A stretch of 64,000 nt of DNA from Mangifera indica (Eukaryota > Streptophyta > Magnoliopsida > Sapindales > Anacardiaceae): NCBI RefSeq assembly GCF_011075055.1, contig NC_058146.1:1612001-1676000 (forward strand), in the 5' to 3' direction. Of this stretch, positions 39,371 through 52,753 are shown piece by piece. Below the pieces are notes generated by a model. The model searched no databases. It had not been told where the DNA came from and was given only the letters and a program-made list of their open reading frames with translations. How positions within the stretch are numbered: position 1 is the first letter of the stretch; every line of letters begins with the position of its first letter. Both the position numbers and the translations under genes were made by a program.

Positions 39371-42300
39371 TCAAAGAGAGAGCAAATTGGGAGGAGATTG
39401 AGGAGAGCCAGTTTCAAGTAAAAAGCTTCGACTACAATATGACCTGGATGTACTTGACGAAGAAGCAAGATATCTTCCATCCCCACTATGAAAAATCGGG
39501 TCACTCCTGTGCATTTTCCCTTTACTTGTTGTTGGCCGACCATCAGTTTCTTCATATTCTTCATCTTCCACAGCTTGTATGAAGCCATTATGCATTGGGT
39601 CTGAACTCTCATACAATATTCTAAGGACCTGTTTGATTGAAGGCCTGGCCTGCCCTTCTCTCTGAGTGCACCATCTCACAATTTTCACAACCGTCTGAAG
39701 CTGTTCTATGTCAAAGGTGTCCTTTATACGGGGATCCACTAACTCGGATAATCTAGATTCTGAGGCCATCAACATTTGGGTTGACTCAACCAAATTCTTG
39801 CCGTCCTGTATTGCCCGTCTTGCAGTCACAATCTCCAACAGTAGCACACCATAGCTGTATACATCACTTTTCTCTGTGAGCTCGTGAGTGACCACATATT
39901 CAGGATCCATATAACCTGTAAAACCTTTCAATTTAAGATTATTTTGGCAAAAATAAACAATGAAACAGAAAATGTTAAAGCAGTCAAATACAATTTTCCC
40001 TAACCTGGAGTTCCTCGAATATTAGTATTTACTGGTTCAAAGCAAACAGAACCATCTTTTGAAGCATGTACAAGGCCAAAATCTGCAATCTGGAAGGACT
40101 ATTTCAAGAACTTGAGGCATGTTATGAATGCTATATATGCATGGAGTGAGGTGAATTCTTTCAACTTCTTTAATACATTTTCGTCCTCGTCATGTACATT
40201 TAGTTTAAAAAGAGTTTAAGTTCCTGTACTCAAAAGTAACGAACTAACTTGAAAATCATAACATGCAATCATGGCCAAAATGTATTAAACACAAATTACA
40301 AGGGTGAAAGGATGCTACCTTTGCAACAAAATTCTCATCTAGTAAAATGTTGCTCGACTTAACATCTCTATGGCATAAAGGTGGATCACAATAAAAATGA
40401 AGGTATTCCTAGACAAGAGAACAGGGATTGAAAAGATTATTCCATAGTATGAATAAAGTTGAAATTTCATCAAAACTGAATTAATCAGCACTGATAATGA
40501 GCATAATTCTTCAAAACATTCAAGCTGAACCAATCAGCCCCAATAATGAGATTAGTTCAACAAAATTCAAAATTACCAGGGCATTAGCCACGTCAATGGC
40601 AATTTGGATTCTTGTCCGCCAACTCAGAGGTGCCCTTCCTGGTGCTGCAAAGTATAATGCTAAATCCATTCAGATCTTCAGAGAAACATAGGAACAAGTC
40701 TATTTGATCATTGTCTTCAATTGGCATGTTAAATCAACCATGATGGGCCCAGTTGTTGTCCCCATGTTGTGTTTTTGTTTTTGGTACTACTCAATTACAA
40801 AAGGGTAATCTACCAGCCTGAGTTGCACTTTGAAATTTTGGGTCTGCCCAGTAGCGCAATGTGCTTTAGGCAATATGCCTATGACAGGGATGACATTGCA
40901 CAAGCTGGCTTGGCCCCATAACATTTCATACTAAAGTTCAACATCATCAGCATCTAAAACTTGAAAAATAACACTTCTGTGATTAAAATTATAGAAATTA
41001 ATCTCAAATGCCGAGGAGAAGCAGTTAACTGAAGAATGGAGAAGCACATACAATGGAGATGATCCTTTAAGCTTCCATTTTCCATATACTCATACATGAG
41101 AAACCTGCCATGCAACAACCAAAATATCGAATTTTGGTGGTGTACGAGGTCATCACATTAACACACAATGTACACATAATTCAATTACCTCTCACATTTT
41201 TTTATGCAAAAGCCTCTCAGAGCTACCAGATGACGATGATGCAATCTAGCAAGAAGCTCTAACTCTCTGCAGAATTCATCCTCCCCTTGCTCTGAAACTT
41301 TGTTCATCCACTTCACTGCCAAAATTGAACCATCACTAAATTGAGCTTTGTAGACAGTTCCGAAGCCCCCTTGTCCAATTACTGTGCTAAAATTATCAGT
41401 TGCCTTCTTTGTCTCCTTGTAGCCGAATTTTTGTAACATTGATGAAGAACCTGCATTTTAAAAGCCACCGGCCCAACAATCCCCCAAAAGTTCCAGAAAA
41501 AGGAAATGTTTAGTAAATGCAAAGTTAAAGAAAGCCCATAACCAGGGAAAGGATCGAATCAAACCTTCCTGAAATTTTCGTATAGACTGGGGAGGAGGAA
41601 AAGATTTCATAGAGGGCTTATCCGTATTCCCAGAATACTCTAGCTCTCTGCTTTTCCTACAAATAAGAACTACCAAGACTATTAACATCATAAAAGCAGT
41701 TGCTGTAACTGCAATACCAATGCCAGGAATTAAGGTCAGGTGATAGGAATGGTGAGTTCTATTTTGTCCATTTTGAGTTCCACCTATCATGAGTTGGCTT
41801 GGGCTAGCAGCTACCAAGGGACTTGGAGAAGTCTCAGGGGCCACCAAAGATGGAGAAGATTCTGAAATTATCATCTTCCAGAAAGTTAAACATCAAGTGA
41901 TTAAATACAAGAATACACAAATAGCACATTTATGATGTAAAAATAAAATGTCATCATCAAAGTGAGGCACAACATATTTTGGATGGAGAAAAAGAAGCAA
42001 CAATAAATATACTTCATCAAATGTTTATGGTATAATATCATTGAGATAAGAAGCAAACGAACATAATAAGAGCAAAATGATTGAAAACTGCCATTTTCCA
42101 GACCTAAAAATATATCTTATTCGTTTTTTAGTCTTAAACAGGGAAGCTTCTCACTATATAAAGTAATTATAAATACAAACTATAAGGAATTCACTTAGAC
42201 CAGGAAAAAAAATTAAAGAAGGGATAAAACATACTTTGATATATACATAGATCAACTGTCATAAGATAATAGAAATCCGGTTTTCTTCCAAAGATCTTCA

Positions 42301-44824
42301 TACCTGGGGGGATGTTAAGCCCTTGAACCTGAAAGAAGCAGCTTGCAAGGTCAACAGCTGAACCATAGTCAAGTTGGCTTGCAAGTGCAGCAAAAGTTGC
42401 ATCACGGCAAGTACTCAAAGTCATGTTATCTTCTGCTCCTACCAAATGATGGAGGTATACAATAGCAGCATTTAAACATTTCCTACAATCACTTTCCTTT
42501 GAAAGAGGCAGTTTGCAATTTTCTGTGACATCCATAAATTTTGGAGACTGCAGTATCTGTGTGACATTTGTTCGACCCCTACAGTCATAATTGACAGGAA
42601 TTTTTGTCCCAAAACCACAGAAAACCGTAGCATTTCTTGAAACTCCATACAAATCCATTGATTGTGATACGGAATGGAGGCAGATGCCAGACAAATTTGA
42701 CGTAACCCCAAGGTTGCCAGTTGCATTTGCATAGCGAGCAATGGAGACTGCAATGAAAGCATTGATATAGCGGCAACACTTTCCTCTGTCATCTTTATTA
42801 GAGCACAGAGAGCCTACTAGAGTGAAGTTTGATCCACTCAAATCTAAGGGGCACTCTGCAGAATTTGTAAGAGAATTAATCAATCATAAGATGGGTTTTC
42901 TTACAATTTTGAGCTTGTTACATGAAACATTGAGCAAACTAAGAAAACTCCAATAATAAATGTTACTGTAAAGACTCAACCTAACTTCTCTAAGATTGCA
43001 AAACAGGTCCTGGAAAAGAAAAGGACAAAACTATGTAACAAAGTAAATCATGATGTTTGTTTGGTTATATTTAAGTGTCTAGCATGTGCTACGTTTTGGC
43101 CAGGATGTAACACCTGACGCACTTCACTGCTTGGCCACAACACCCACAGCCATGTCACAATTCATTTCTTATTGTGATCACAATCTGAAACCTGGTATTA
43201 ATATTTGAGACCACATCCATGTCTGTCTCTTTCTTGCTCAAAAACAAAGGAGGAAATAATATTGATTCAATAGAGAAAAAGCATATGGGAAAAGCATTTA
43301 GTATAACAAAGAGAAGAGGCAATCAAGCTAGTAAAGGTTCGGTGAACTCTTGAGCACGTTCAACAGGAAAAGAAATACACACTGTAAAGAAACAAGAGAA
43401 AGTAAAATAAAAGAAACCAATAAACAAACTGTAGGCATGGGAGAGAGGTGATAGCAGCAAAGGACAAAGAATGACAGTGTATAAGAAGGTGATGCACTTA
43501 TTCTAGTAGACATTTCTTCTCGATTGATAATTGCACATACAAACCCAAATAAAATGGTCTTTTGTCTCTCAATTTTCTCAGGAGTTTTTGCCAGATTATG
43601 ATTAAAGGTGCCTCAAAAAGCCCCAGAGTTCTTTGTATATCAGTCAACACTCAGACAACTTCACCAATTGAACCATGTTAGCAACCTTGATGATGCTATT
43701 CATGAAACACAATTGAATTGGGCTCTTAACCTGGAAATATATAAACAAAGGAAAGACCTTCTCTTTAACTGCACTAGGCAGGTTGCCATGCTATGATCCT
43801 TGCCCACTATCCTAAAAATATGAAATCTGATAATGGATAGAAGTCTGAAGCCACTGTACTTTGCCCCATCAATATTGTTTGAAACAGGTAATTAGCCCAC
43901 AGCTTTCTCCCCACCATTAACAAGTATCTCCTCAACAAACTCTTTTTATGACTAGTCATACAATGTTAAAATAAGAATTAGCACCAAATTATTAGAAAGA
44001 TCTATATTCAATTTCAAAGGAATCTGTTGCAATCAAACCAGAGCTTCAAGGGGATACTAAATTTGAAATTTTTTCCATCAAGTTGTTGCTAAAATCCTCA
44101 ATTGTAAAATAATATTAACAAGTGCTTTAGCATCAACATAATAACCTGGTTTGGAGAAACAACTATCATCGAGCTGGCTATAAATAGACCACAGCAAGAC
44201 GTTAAGAGGAATCAGCAAGACAACTAATTGAAGTGGGAAGAAGAAAAAAAAAAATTTGCAAACCACACAGTCCCAGTCGCAAAGTCACTACATTGACCCG
44301 CATTCTTAACACCGAATTTAAGAACAGCCTATTAAAATTAAATCCATAAACAGATTGAAATATTCCACCAGACGCCCTAGAGAGTTCAAATTAAAAACCA
44401 CGTTAAGCCAAATGATAATTACTTTCATCAAAAACACCACATAAAACTTAGCATATCGATAAAAATCCCAGAAGCCAAAGAACCATGCACGTTTTGAGTG
44501 CCTAATAAAATGAAAAACATAACAACCCAAAGTAACAAAAGAAAGAAGACTCAAAAGCATCAAAGAATCAGCCAAACCCAACTCCAAAATCCCAAATTTC
44601 CCATAGAAACCAACCCCAAGTAGGATTATAGCAAGATTAAAGAACAAAAAACAAACACAAACATAGCAAACTATAACATCTACTATCATTTGACAGGAAG
44701 AGCAAGAACCCAGATTAAAACAAAACTCCCATCACAGTAACTAACCTGCCATTGCCAAATGAACCTGCATTCCAAGAAATACAAGCAAACCCATCAACAA
44801 AAAGGAGTGCTCCCGCACCTCCAT
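39371..44824 (-). CDS. SPARK-domain receptor-like protein kinase (AT1G49730-like)
   Basis: Nine exons on the minus strand: 44824-44746, 42855-42304, 41861-41565, 41450-41189, 41104-41052, 40644-40577, 40408-40319, 40089-40005 and 39915-39371. All phases agree, giving 676 residues. Exon 1 is a signal peptide ([19 protein letters not shown]). Exon 2 is a SPARK extracellular domain, residues about 27-210, with many cysteines ([40 protein letters not shown]). A Ser/Pro-rich stalk leads to a membrane segment at about 249-275. The kinase starts near 330: [56 protein letters not shown]. Key residues are present, so it is probably active. SPARK kinases include arbuscule-signalling kinases, but the function of this subgroup is not known to me. 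The long first intron (1.9 kb) splits signal peptide from domain. Confidence 0.93.
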
Positions 44825-45051
44825 GGTCAAGATGAAGGAACAAAATAAAGAGAGGGGGACTCGAGGTAAGTGTGGGAAGGAACAAAACAGGAGTGTGTTT
44901 AGTTTTAGAACAGCAGGGAACCACACAGTAGTAGAGGAGGCAAGCGAGAGGGAATCAGACTAGCGTTAGTGTAGTAAATGTGAACAACTTAGGGGACATT
45001 GAGGATGGTACAAAAATGTAGGCCCCATGTCCACATTATGGATTTTGCGGT

Positions 45052-45876
45052 GGCCGAAGCACTATTTCCCACCCAAGTTTAGGTGATTTTAAGGCACACC
45101 CAGAGGTTTGAAAAATCTAAAGTTTTGCCTATTGACCAACCAAAGTTAAAATTTTTTGTTAGAAATAGAGGTAAAATCTTCATTCATTAATAATATTAAA
45201 AAAATATAAAATTTATTACATTTTTATCTTAAATTTAAAAAACTAATATTTCTTCCCTCTTAGTGTTTTAATTTTGAAAAATTATTTTTTTTCCAAAACT
45301 TTAGAATTTTCTTCTTTCCCTCTAACCACTTTTTCTGATGATCTGGAAAGGAAGATGATGAAGCCTCTTTATACATGAAAAAATCCAAATCTCTTCATCG
45401 ATAAAAAAATTTCAAATCTAGGACAAAGAGATTTGGGTTTCAGATTTCTTCATCGACAAAGATATCACAAAGAGTCTGAAACCCAAATCTCTTCATCCCA
45501 GATTTGGAATCTCTTTTAAATCTTATTGAATTTATTTATGTGGGCCAATCAATCATTTAGGAATGAGAGGAGAGGTCGTTGGCACCAGAGATGATGGTTG
45601 AAGAGGTGAAGAAAAAATTTGGAAAAAAAATGTGTTTTTTCAAAGTTAGAAAACTTTAAGTAAAAGTGAAATTATTAGTTTTTAAAAGTTATGAGAGAAA
45701 ATCTAATAAATTTTGTAATTTTTTAATATTATTAGTAAAATAATTATTTTATCTCTATTCTTAATAAAAAAAATTTAACGGAAATTACTTCATGGGTGGG
45801 ATTTTAGATTTTTCAAACTTTATTGGTATGATTTTGAGATAGCATCTAAACTTGGGTGGGAACTAGTCCTTTGGCC
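45052..45876. mobile_element. 825-bp non-autonomous MULE-type element with 9-bp target duplication
   Basis: Left end GGCCGAAGCACTATTTCCCA and right end (read inward) GGCCAAAGGACTAGTTCCCA continue as inverted repeats into CCCAAGTTTA and, with gaps, to about 70 bases (both reach TTTGAAAAATCT). Flanks are TTTTGCGGT at 45043-45051 and TTTCGCGGT at 45877-45885, matching at 8 of 9. There is no transposase frame. The interior carries a hairpin with 19-base arms at 45426-45444 and 45475-45493. It lies about 230 bases upstream of the SPARK kinase start on that gene's promoter side. Confidence 0.92.
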
Positions 45877-47329
45877 TTTCGCGGTAGATCCTCTTGCTTT
45901 GTGTTGCAGTTTGTGCTTGATCATATATTTTGTTCCAAGGGAAAATTGAGAAGTGTGTGAGGTTTGTAAAAATTTTGGTCCGGTTTGATTTATTGAATGA
46001 ATTTGTTATGTATTTGCCTGCAAGTATTTTAGCGTCCTTGGCCCGTGACAAGCCATGCCCTGCACCGGAGCATGCATAGAACTTGGAAGAGATTCATGAT
46101 GTCACATTGGATATTTGAAACTTTGAAATATTCATTAATTTATATCATACTATAAGCTTTAACTAATATTTATTTTAAATATTCAGATGAATTTTTTGGT
46201 CCTGACCTTTTAAACAATAGTGAAATAGAACCTCAAAATTTATTGCCATGAATTAAATTTATTTAACTGTAAAATTACATCAATAATATGTATTAATTGG
46301 ATGTATATTTGAATATCTAATTAAAAATTCGAAGCTGGGGTAATAAGTGTGATTACTGTTAAACTTAATTTTATTAAATTCCAGTTTCCTAGTTGCAGTC
46401 ACAACCGGGTCCCATTTCTGAAGCCATGGAAGGGGCAATCTCAGAGGCTAAGAAGTGAAAATTAGTAGCATAAATTTTGCAGGAAGAGGAATGGACATGG
46501 TACCTCTTGTAGTCTGTACCCTCTGCTGCCTATTCACGTGCCTTGAATTGAATGGGTACACTCTCAAAATCACTAACTTTGTGTATCAACTGGGAAATTT
46601 TACTAATATAAGAGTGTAGTCAATTAATGATTCAACTCACTGAAACAAACTTCATCAAAAATTTGTCAAAATATACTATATTTTCCCCTGGCAAACCTGA
46701 TGCTAATGGTCCGTTCTTTTTATGTTTTGGGTTTAGTTGTTGAAAGAGGTGGAGTCTATGTCAGCTTTCTGTGGACAAGGATTCATTTGACATTAATCGT
46801 GGCTTTAAGAAACGAGGAGCATGCTTCGAAAGGCTGAGCTCTTTGGTAAATGGATTGATGTTGACAGTGCTTCAAGGGTGCTTTGGCATGGAGTACAATA
46901 AGACAGGCAGACAACATATTCACTTAATTTTTCTTTTTCTGAGAAGCAAAATGACATTGAGAAGGGCTACAAAATTGTGTGGTGAAAGCAACATTGCATC
47001 TTTAGAATTGTACATGAAGTTGCCCTACTTAAGAGAATGCATTTGTCCATTAGTGTAACAATAGGGGAACGTGTTGTGATTTTTTCATTAACCCAATTCA
47101 GTTCTATGAAGAAAATGAAACTTCCTTTAACGGGTCCCTGTGTTTTTAGTAATGACATTATTTGATGGTGACAACAGAGAAAATGGAGTTGAAATAATTT
47201 GGAGCAGAGAAAATCTTGATGATAAAGACATATGAATAGGAGGAGTAACAGTTGATGCATGATGGGATAAAACTCTAGCTGGTTGTTGCTGAGAGCAATT
47301 TTTACAATTTCCATCAACTTTTCCAAAAG
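45877..47329. other. Spacer before the PLC relic
   Basis: AT-rich non-coding sequence. An open frame at about 46771-47058 shows no family motif; it may be part of the decayed PLC gene's 5' region, but I cannot align it. Confidence 0.4.
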
Positions 47330-48490
47330 GTGAACCTCTTTCAATACTTGGACACTAACAATTCTTCTGCAAGACTTGGACAAATCAAGTCTGCAACTGG
47401 GTCCGTGATTCTTGCTCCCACGATTCAACAGGACTCCATAACCAGCCGACTCAATGTATGTTTTGTTTCTTTTCTTCTCTGCTTGCCAATTCAGTCATAT
47501 GAAAAGATTTGTATGTTTTTTGGGGGGATGTTGTAAAACATATCGCTACTGAAATTGTGGTGTTTTTTATGTCTTCTCATTGGTTTGCAATTGTGAATGG
47601 ATATAAACCATTGTTAATTTCTCTACTGATTTGGCATGAATCTCTGTTCCTTTAATGACTTTTCAACATTGGCAAGTAATCAAGTACTATTGGAAATTAA
47701 ATTACCACCATTTTGAGACATTTTTCCAGTCTAGAATTTGAACTCTAAGAGTTCTTTAAGTGACTTCTATTCATTCATTGTTTCTTTCGAACTTTGGAAG
47801 TTGGGACAAATACTTGTCCTGTAGTCTTATTTTTCGGCAACCAGCTGTAAATGTTATCAAAGAGGTTCAAGCATTTCATAAAGCAAACCCCACAGAAATT
47901 GTCACTATTATCATCGAGGACTATGTTACATCAATTTGATGCTGCTGGCCTGAGGAAATACTGCGTTCCAGTATCTCTCATGCCTAGAAAATGTAAAAAG
48001 ATTAACCAACTATTGATGATATGATCCAGAAGTAATAGAATTTAGTGGTTTTTACTTCAAAATTCAATAAATAAGGCTTCAGAAGGGATTGCCCAGCAAT
48101 GGAAATACATGGTGGAAAACCAGTGTAAGTCCTACTGGTATTCTTCATGTGGATCTATATAAAAAATTTCCAATTTAACTGATTGCAGGTGGGGATGGTG
48201 GGATGAAAGATGGTTCATGTCCAAACTGCAGAGAGGCCATTAGTCCTACTGAATCACTTTCCTGATACACCAGCGGAGCAATAACTCAAGCTTGCAAGCA
48301 CAATTCTTCTCCATTGATAAGGATGATGCACACAAAGTTATGAAGCTCCCAACCTGATGGCCTAATAAAATGGTGCCCAATCAGGCTTAACGCATAACTG
48401 ATTTGTATGTGAACATTTCAGAGAAACGACGGTGGGAGAGCCCCAGAAGCTGTAGATTAGGCCCCAGGTCATCTTGTTTGTGGTTGAATA
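47330..48490 (+). pseudogene. PI-PLC X-domain-containing protein, pseudogene
   Basis: Secreted plant proteins with a PI-PLC X domain (about 400 residues; Arabidopsis AT1G49740 and AT3G19310) show as scattered exons. YLDTNNSSARLGQ, then SATGSVILAP and QQDSITSRLN, lie at about 47340-47455 before a GTATGT donor. PAVNVIKEVQAFHKANPTEI and VTIIIEDYVTS lie near 47843-47935. FDAAGLRKYC follows in another frame, ASEGIAQQWKYMVENQ lies near 48075-48122, GDGGMKDGSCPN near 48190-48222, and GGRAPEAVD then a stop near 48430-48455. The usual catalytic His of the LTTHN motif reads Asn here (DTNNS). The exon encoding VRGLMLDMYD and the WLCHSFGG region with the second catalytic His was not found between 47460 and 47840. 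A deletion after EDYVTS shifts the frame, and several stops follow. It lies between the SPARK kinase and PUB26, as AT1G49740 does. Confidence 0.85.
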
Positions 48491-51065
48491 TATGTTGCTA
48501 ATTGCAAGGTTTTGCAAAAACTACTTCAATCTTGTCCTTGATTGCAAGGATGTTCAAGTAACAGTTATTAATCTGGTTTATTCATCTGCTTACAGTAATT
48601 AAATGGATAAGACCAGAATCATCTGTAGATCCAGTTATTTACTCGTCATGGAAGTATCCTGGACATTTTCATGTCAATTTCTTTGTTTGTTAATGGCTTC
48701 AATGGGAGTGTAATAATTATTATTAAAATATATCTATCATCAATGGTATCTTTCTTTTTAGCATTCAAGATACTGCTGAAATAAATATTCTTCCAATTAT
48801 GCAGCCACAAACCTCACATCTAAGCATGTTTTTGGGGTGAGAGACACTCAAAGGCTCTTATGGAGAACTACAAATAGTATTAGAGTCTAAGGTTTAAACA
48901 ATTTCACTCCAAGTCCATAGAGAGATTTCAGTCCATTTGAAACTCCAACCTATAAAAATCTATTATTCTTAAAGACCAAGATGAGGGGGACGTTCTGTCT
49001 AACAATTCTTGACCTTTTGGTTGGCCTAATCGAAAAAGAGCTCGTAGAGTTTGTTTGTAAGAAGTGTTGGATAGATGACCCAATGTTTGAGGGGAAGATT
49101 ATTGGTAATATAGATGGAAACAACACCACCTGTAAAGTCCTATACAATTACATGGATTCTTCATTTAGCTAAATGGTAGTAAGTATTGCCTGCATGCTTA
49201 AATATAATACAAGTCTTCTTCTTTCTGATGAATAATAAAACGTCCAAAGGAAAAATGCCAAGCATAAACTTTCTGACAGTGACCTTTATTCTTGCCAGAG
49301 AATCAATAAGGTGAGCCTTCCATTAAAATTAGTTCACATAGTTGATGTCATTTTCCATTCTTCTGATACTTTCCCCATAACTGAACTCAATTATCCAATT
49401 TCTACTTGTTATTTCGCACAAGGGAATCTTATTTCCTTTAGAAAAAATGATCTCAGGCTACATTGTTCTTGACAATTTTGAAAATTATTCTCCATTTTCC
49501 AGGACCTCTAAAACATTGTTTCTTGAGAACTGCAGCTCCAGACTGGCATTTTTGTTGCTTTTGTTTTCTAAACAACTAGATACGCAGATCAAGTTTCAGT
49601 GGTGTATGGCGGCTGCGTGCTGCCCCCACTCACTTCGCCACAATAAAAAAAGAAATTCAAGGCTTCAAGTGGTATTATCTGTACAAGCATGCTAGTTGGA
49701 ATTCCTAATCATCGTGACATATTCAACTTTTACATTGAGAGGAAGAGAATGAATACAAAGAATAGCCACAATAACCCACAAACCATAAAAAACTTTTAAT
49801 TGTTAGCATGGTCACTCCATAAGGGTTTGTTACAGTAATATCTGAGTGGGAAATGTCACAGTAATATTTCCTATGCAAGCCTTTTAAAGCTTCATCATAA
49901 AGATAAAGGAAGATCCAGCAAAAAAATGAGCTTCGATGTCAGATTCTGTGCAGAGATGGAGGTACTTGCGCATGAATCAACGGCACTTGTCTTTGAACAA
50001 ACATTGCATTAAGCAGTCAGTCGGTTTGTGCAGCCCACAAGAAACCTTAAAATCTGTTTATTTTTAGCAATTCTAAGCCCTTTACTATCCTGGTCCAAAT
50101 AGGTCGTCAAAATATTATTAACTTTATGCACATATTATACTTTATAATCCAAAACATATCAGTTTACATTAAAAAAACCTTCAAAAATACTTATTTTTAG
50201 CAATTCTAGGAGCTGTAATATCTTGGTTCAAATAGTTTATCAAAATATTTTTTATTTTGAACATATATTATGTTTTATGATCAATTGACGTACAAAACTT
50301 ATATTTTATCGATATAAGATTTGTTAAGAGATGTTATATTCACCCCTTTACCCTCTATAAGAGATATATATATATAAATTTAACGTTTTTTTTATACTTT
50401 GTCGTGAAATTTACTCACGGGTAAAATTTTGTACTCACTCGTAATAGTTTTTATACTATTTACAGTATCTCTATCAAAATAATTTGATTCAGAATTAAAA
50501 TATTATTTATTTTAAATCAATTTTATTATTAAATTTTACAGTTTAAAACGTATTTTAAATTATCATCTCAAACAATGAGAAATTCATATATATAAACTCA
50601 ACATCGTGTTTTGCCCAGATTTGGGCAAGGCTGTTCCACTCCCTTTTCTAACTTACTGCTTATTATAACAATACAAATTTGCTCCAATTCACGGCAGGTA
50701 GGTTTTGGTCCATGATTAAAGGCAAATGCTCTCTTAGCCCGCTCTTATTGACTTTCTTCGTTACTTCTTTGACCGGTCGCCATTTTTTGAAGCTTTATTT
50801 TCTTCTCCATAATTTATATGCCATGCCCATCATCCATCATGAATATCTTTGACTGGCTTCGATTATGATGATCCTCGTCATCTCCAGCAGAATATCAGAT
50901 TTTCTTAAACGCTAACATCTTGCATGTCTTTCACCATCACACATCACATCAGTCACACTAGTCCCTCGACACGTGTAAAGTTGATTCAATTATTTGATTA
51001 TTGATCTACTTTTCAAAGATCATATCTTAGACTTTTTGTCCTCCTGGAAGGCATATTTATTTAAA
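48491..51065. other. Intergenic region without recognised gene
   Basis: Short open frames at about 48981-49172 and 49447-49695 have no recognisable motif. Two copies of a related phrase, (TATTTTTAGCAATTCTA), lie near 50058 and 50190, a local duplication of about 130 bases. The end is AT-rich. No gene supported. Confidence 0.4.
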
Positions 51066-51685
51066 GGCCAAAATACAATTTCCCACCCAAGGTTTCCTTA
51101 AAATACAAATCCTCAAAAACTTTAAATTTTAAAAAGTTATGTTTTCACCCATTATTTATTTTTATTAATAAATTTTGTTAAGTAAAAAAGAAAGAATACC
51201 ATTTTACATAAATTTTATATTTTATTTCTATTTTTCCGAAAAAATTTCTGTGGTGGGGAGTGAACTGTATTTTTTTTAAATTATTAAAAGTATTAATAAA
51301 ATTTTTCAAGTGTTTTTAGACATTTGAAAATTTTTAAATCTTTTTTAAAATATTTAAATTTTAATATATATTTCAATAGTTTTAAAAATAATAACTATAC
51401 CTCCAAATAACTTAATAAAATATAATATTTTAAAATTAATTAGAATTTTAATATTTTAAAAAATCTAAGTGATAAATTTATAAATTGATAAAGATATCTA
51501 ATAATTCAATATTATATTAATAACAGTTTCATAATTTCAATAAAAATGCAAACAATCATTTCTAAGAAAATAAAACAAAATTCAATAATGGGCATAAATA
51601 ACAAGTAAAAATTTGATTATTTTAAATTTAAAAAGTAAAAATTTATCAACTCGTCACACCCTAGATGAAAAATAGTCATTTGGCC
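51066..51685. mobile_element. Third member of the GGCC-ended MITE family, degenerate
   Basis: The left end reads GGCCAAAATACAATTTCCCA and the right end, read inward, GGCCAAATGACTATTTTTCA. The interior is AT-rich and resembles the 45.05-kb element. The immediate flanks (TTATTTAAA and ATTCCATAT) do not match, so the copy is old or rearranged. An AT microsatellite abuts the right end at about 51690-51720. Confidence 0.7.
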
Positions 51686-51688
51686 ATT

Positions 51689-51723
<35 letters not shown>

Positions 51724-51889
51724 TAAAATTGTATATCTTTAAGAGAAAGAATAAGATTATGCATACCCCTTTTAAATACATAAATTATAATTTTATTTAT
51801 TGCTTGAATTACAATATAATATACATAAGCTTTTTCTAAATAAATTATATTGTTTAATAAATATAAGATTTTTTTTTTTTCATAATTTG

Positions 51890-52110
51890 TCATATATGAA
51901 AAAATAATGTTATGTATATTAAAGTTTGACCATTTTATTAGATATCATCCAATCATTTGGTTATTAAAATGAATAATTAAAATTAAAATATGTAATTTTA
52001 TTTTTTATATATATATATGTATCATCATATAATTGAATATTATTTTATTTTTAATTTAAAATATTTAATTATATAATAATATATATAAATATATATATCT
52101 TTAGAATAAA
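51890..52110. repeat. AT-rich palindromic MITE-like block
   Basis: A block with the phrase ATCATATAATTGAATATTAT and its near reverse complement downstream (AATATTTAATTATATAATAA). It matches the family at the right end of the window. Confidence 0.5.
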
Positions 52111-52753
52111 TATATATAATTTTATTAAAAGTAAAAATAATGAGGGTGCTCAAAATTATGCGTAATTCCGGATTCTAAAGTTGAAAAGGAGGTGGAAGAA
52201 AACGTACACGCTTGAGTATTGGCAGGCATTATGGAATTAAATAGTTAAGGCGTTGAAACTAAAAAAAGTAGAATTATGAAATTCTTTGATTTGGATTCTA
52301 AACGTGACAATTAATTAATTATATTATAAAGTTTGATAAAAATAAAAGATTATTCATATCATACGTTACCGTCCACTTGATTGCATGACGGTGACAACAC
52401 TATAAGATAAATCTAGTGAGGAATATAAAACAAACACAGACGAAAAAACAGGCAACCATTCTGATTCTTTCTATTGCCTATCAGCTTATATGTTATTTTA
52501 ATGTTCTTCAAAAAATTAGAACAATAATCCAAGAGTTAAAATATTTATTTAACTTATGGGCATCCTTAATTGTTGGAATATTATATTGTAGGATCACTAT
52601 TTTTACCGAAATGACAAGAAAATCCTGACCCGGGAAGGCTTTCTTCTTGGGTGGGAATCCACAGTTTTTGAGAATTTTGAGACCTAGAAGATAAGATTGA
52701 TTGGCCAAATTTATGCAAAAGGTGTCCGAGCCCTACCCAATATAAAAAAATTC

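Noticed and set aside
46771..47058. Frame of 95 codons before the PLC relic as its first exon
   Set aside because: I could not match it to the Cys-rich N-terminus of the family.
48981..49172. 63-codon plus-strand frame as a gene or retroelement piece
   Set aside because: No recognisable motif and no flanking signals.
52648..52709. GGGTGGGAA with downstream GGCC as another MITE right end
   Set aside because: The spacing to GGCC is far too long and the rest of the terminal sequence does not match.
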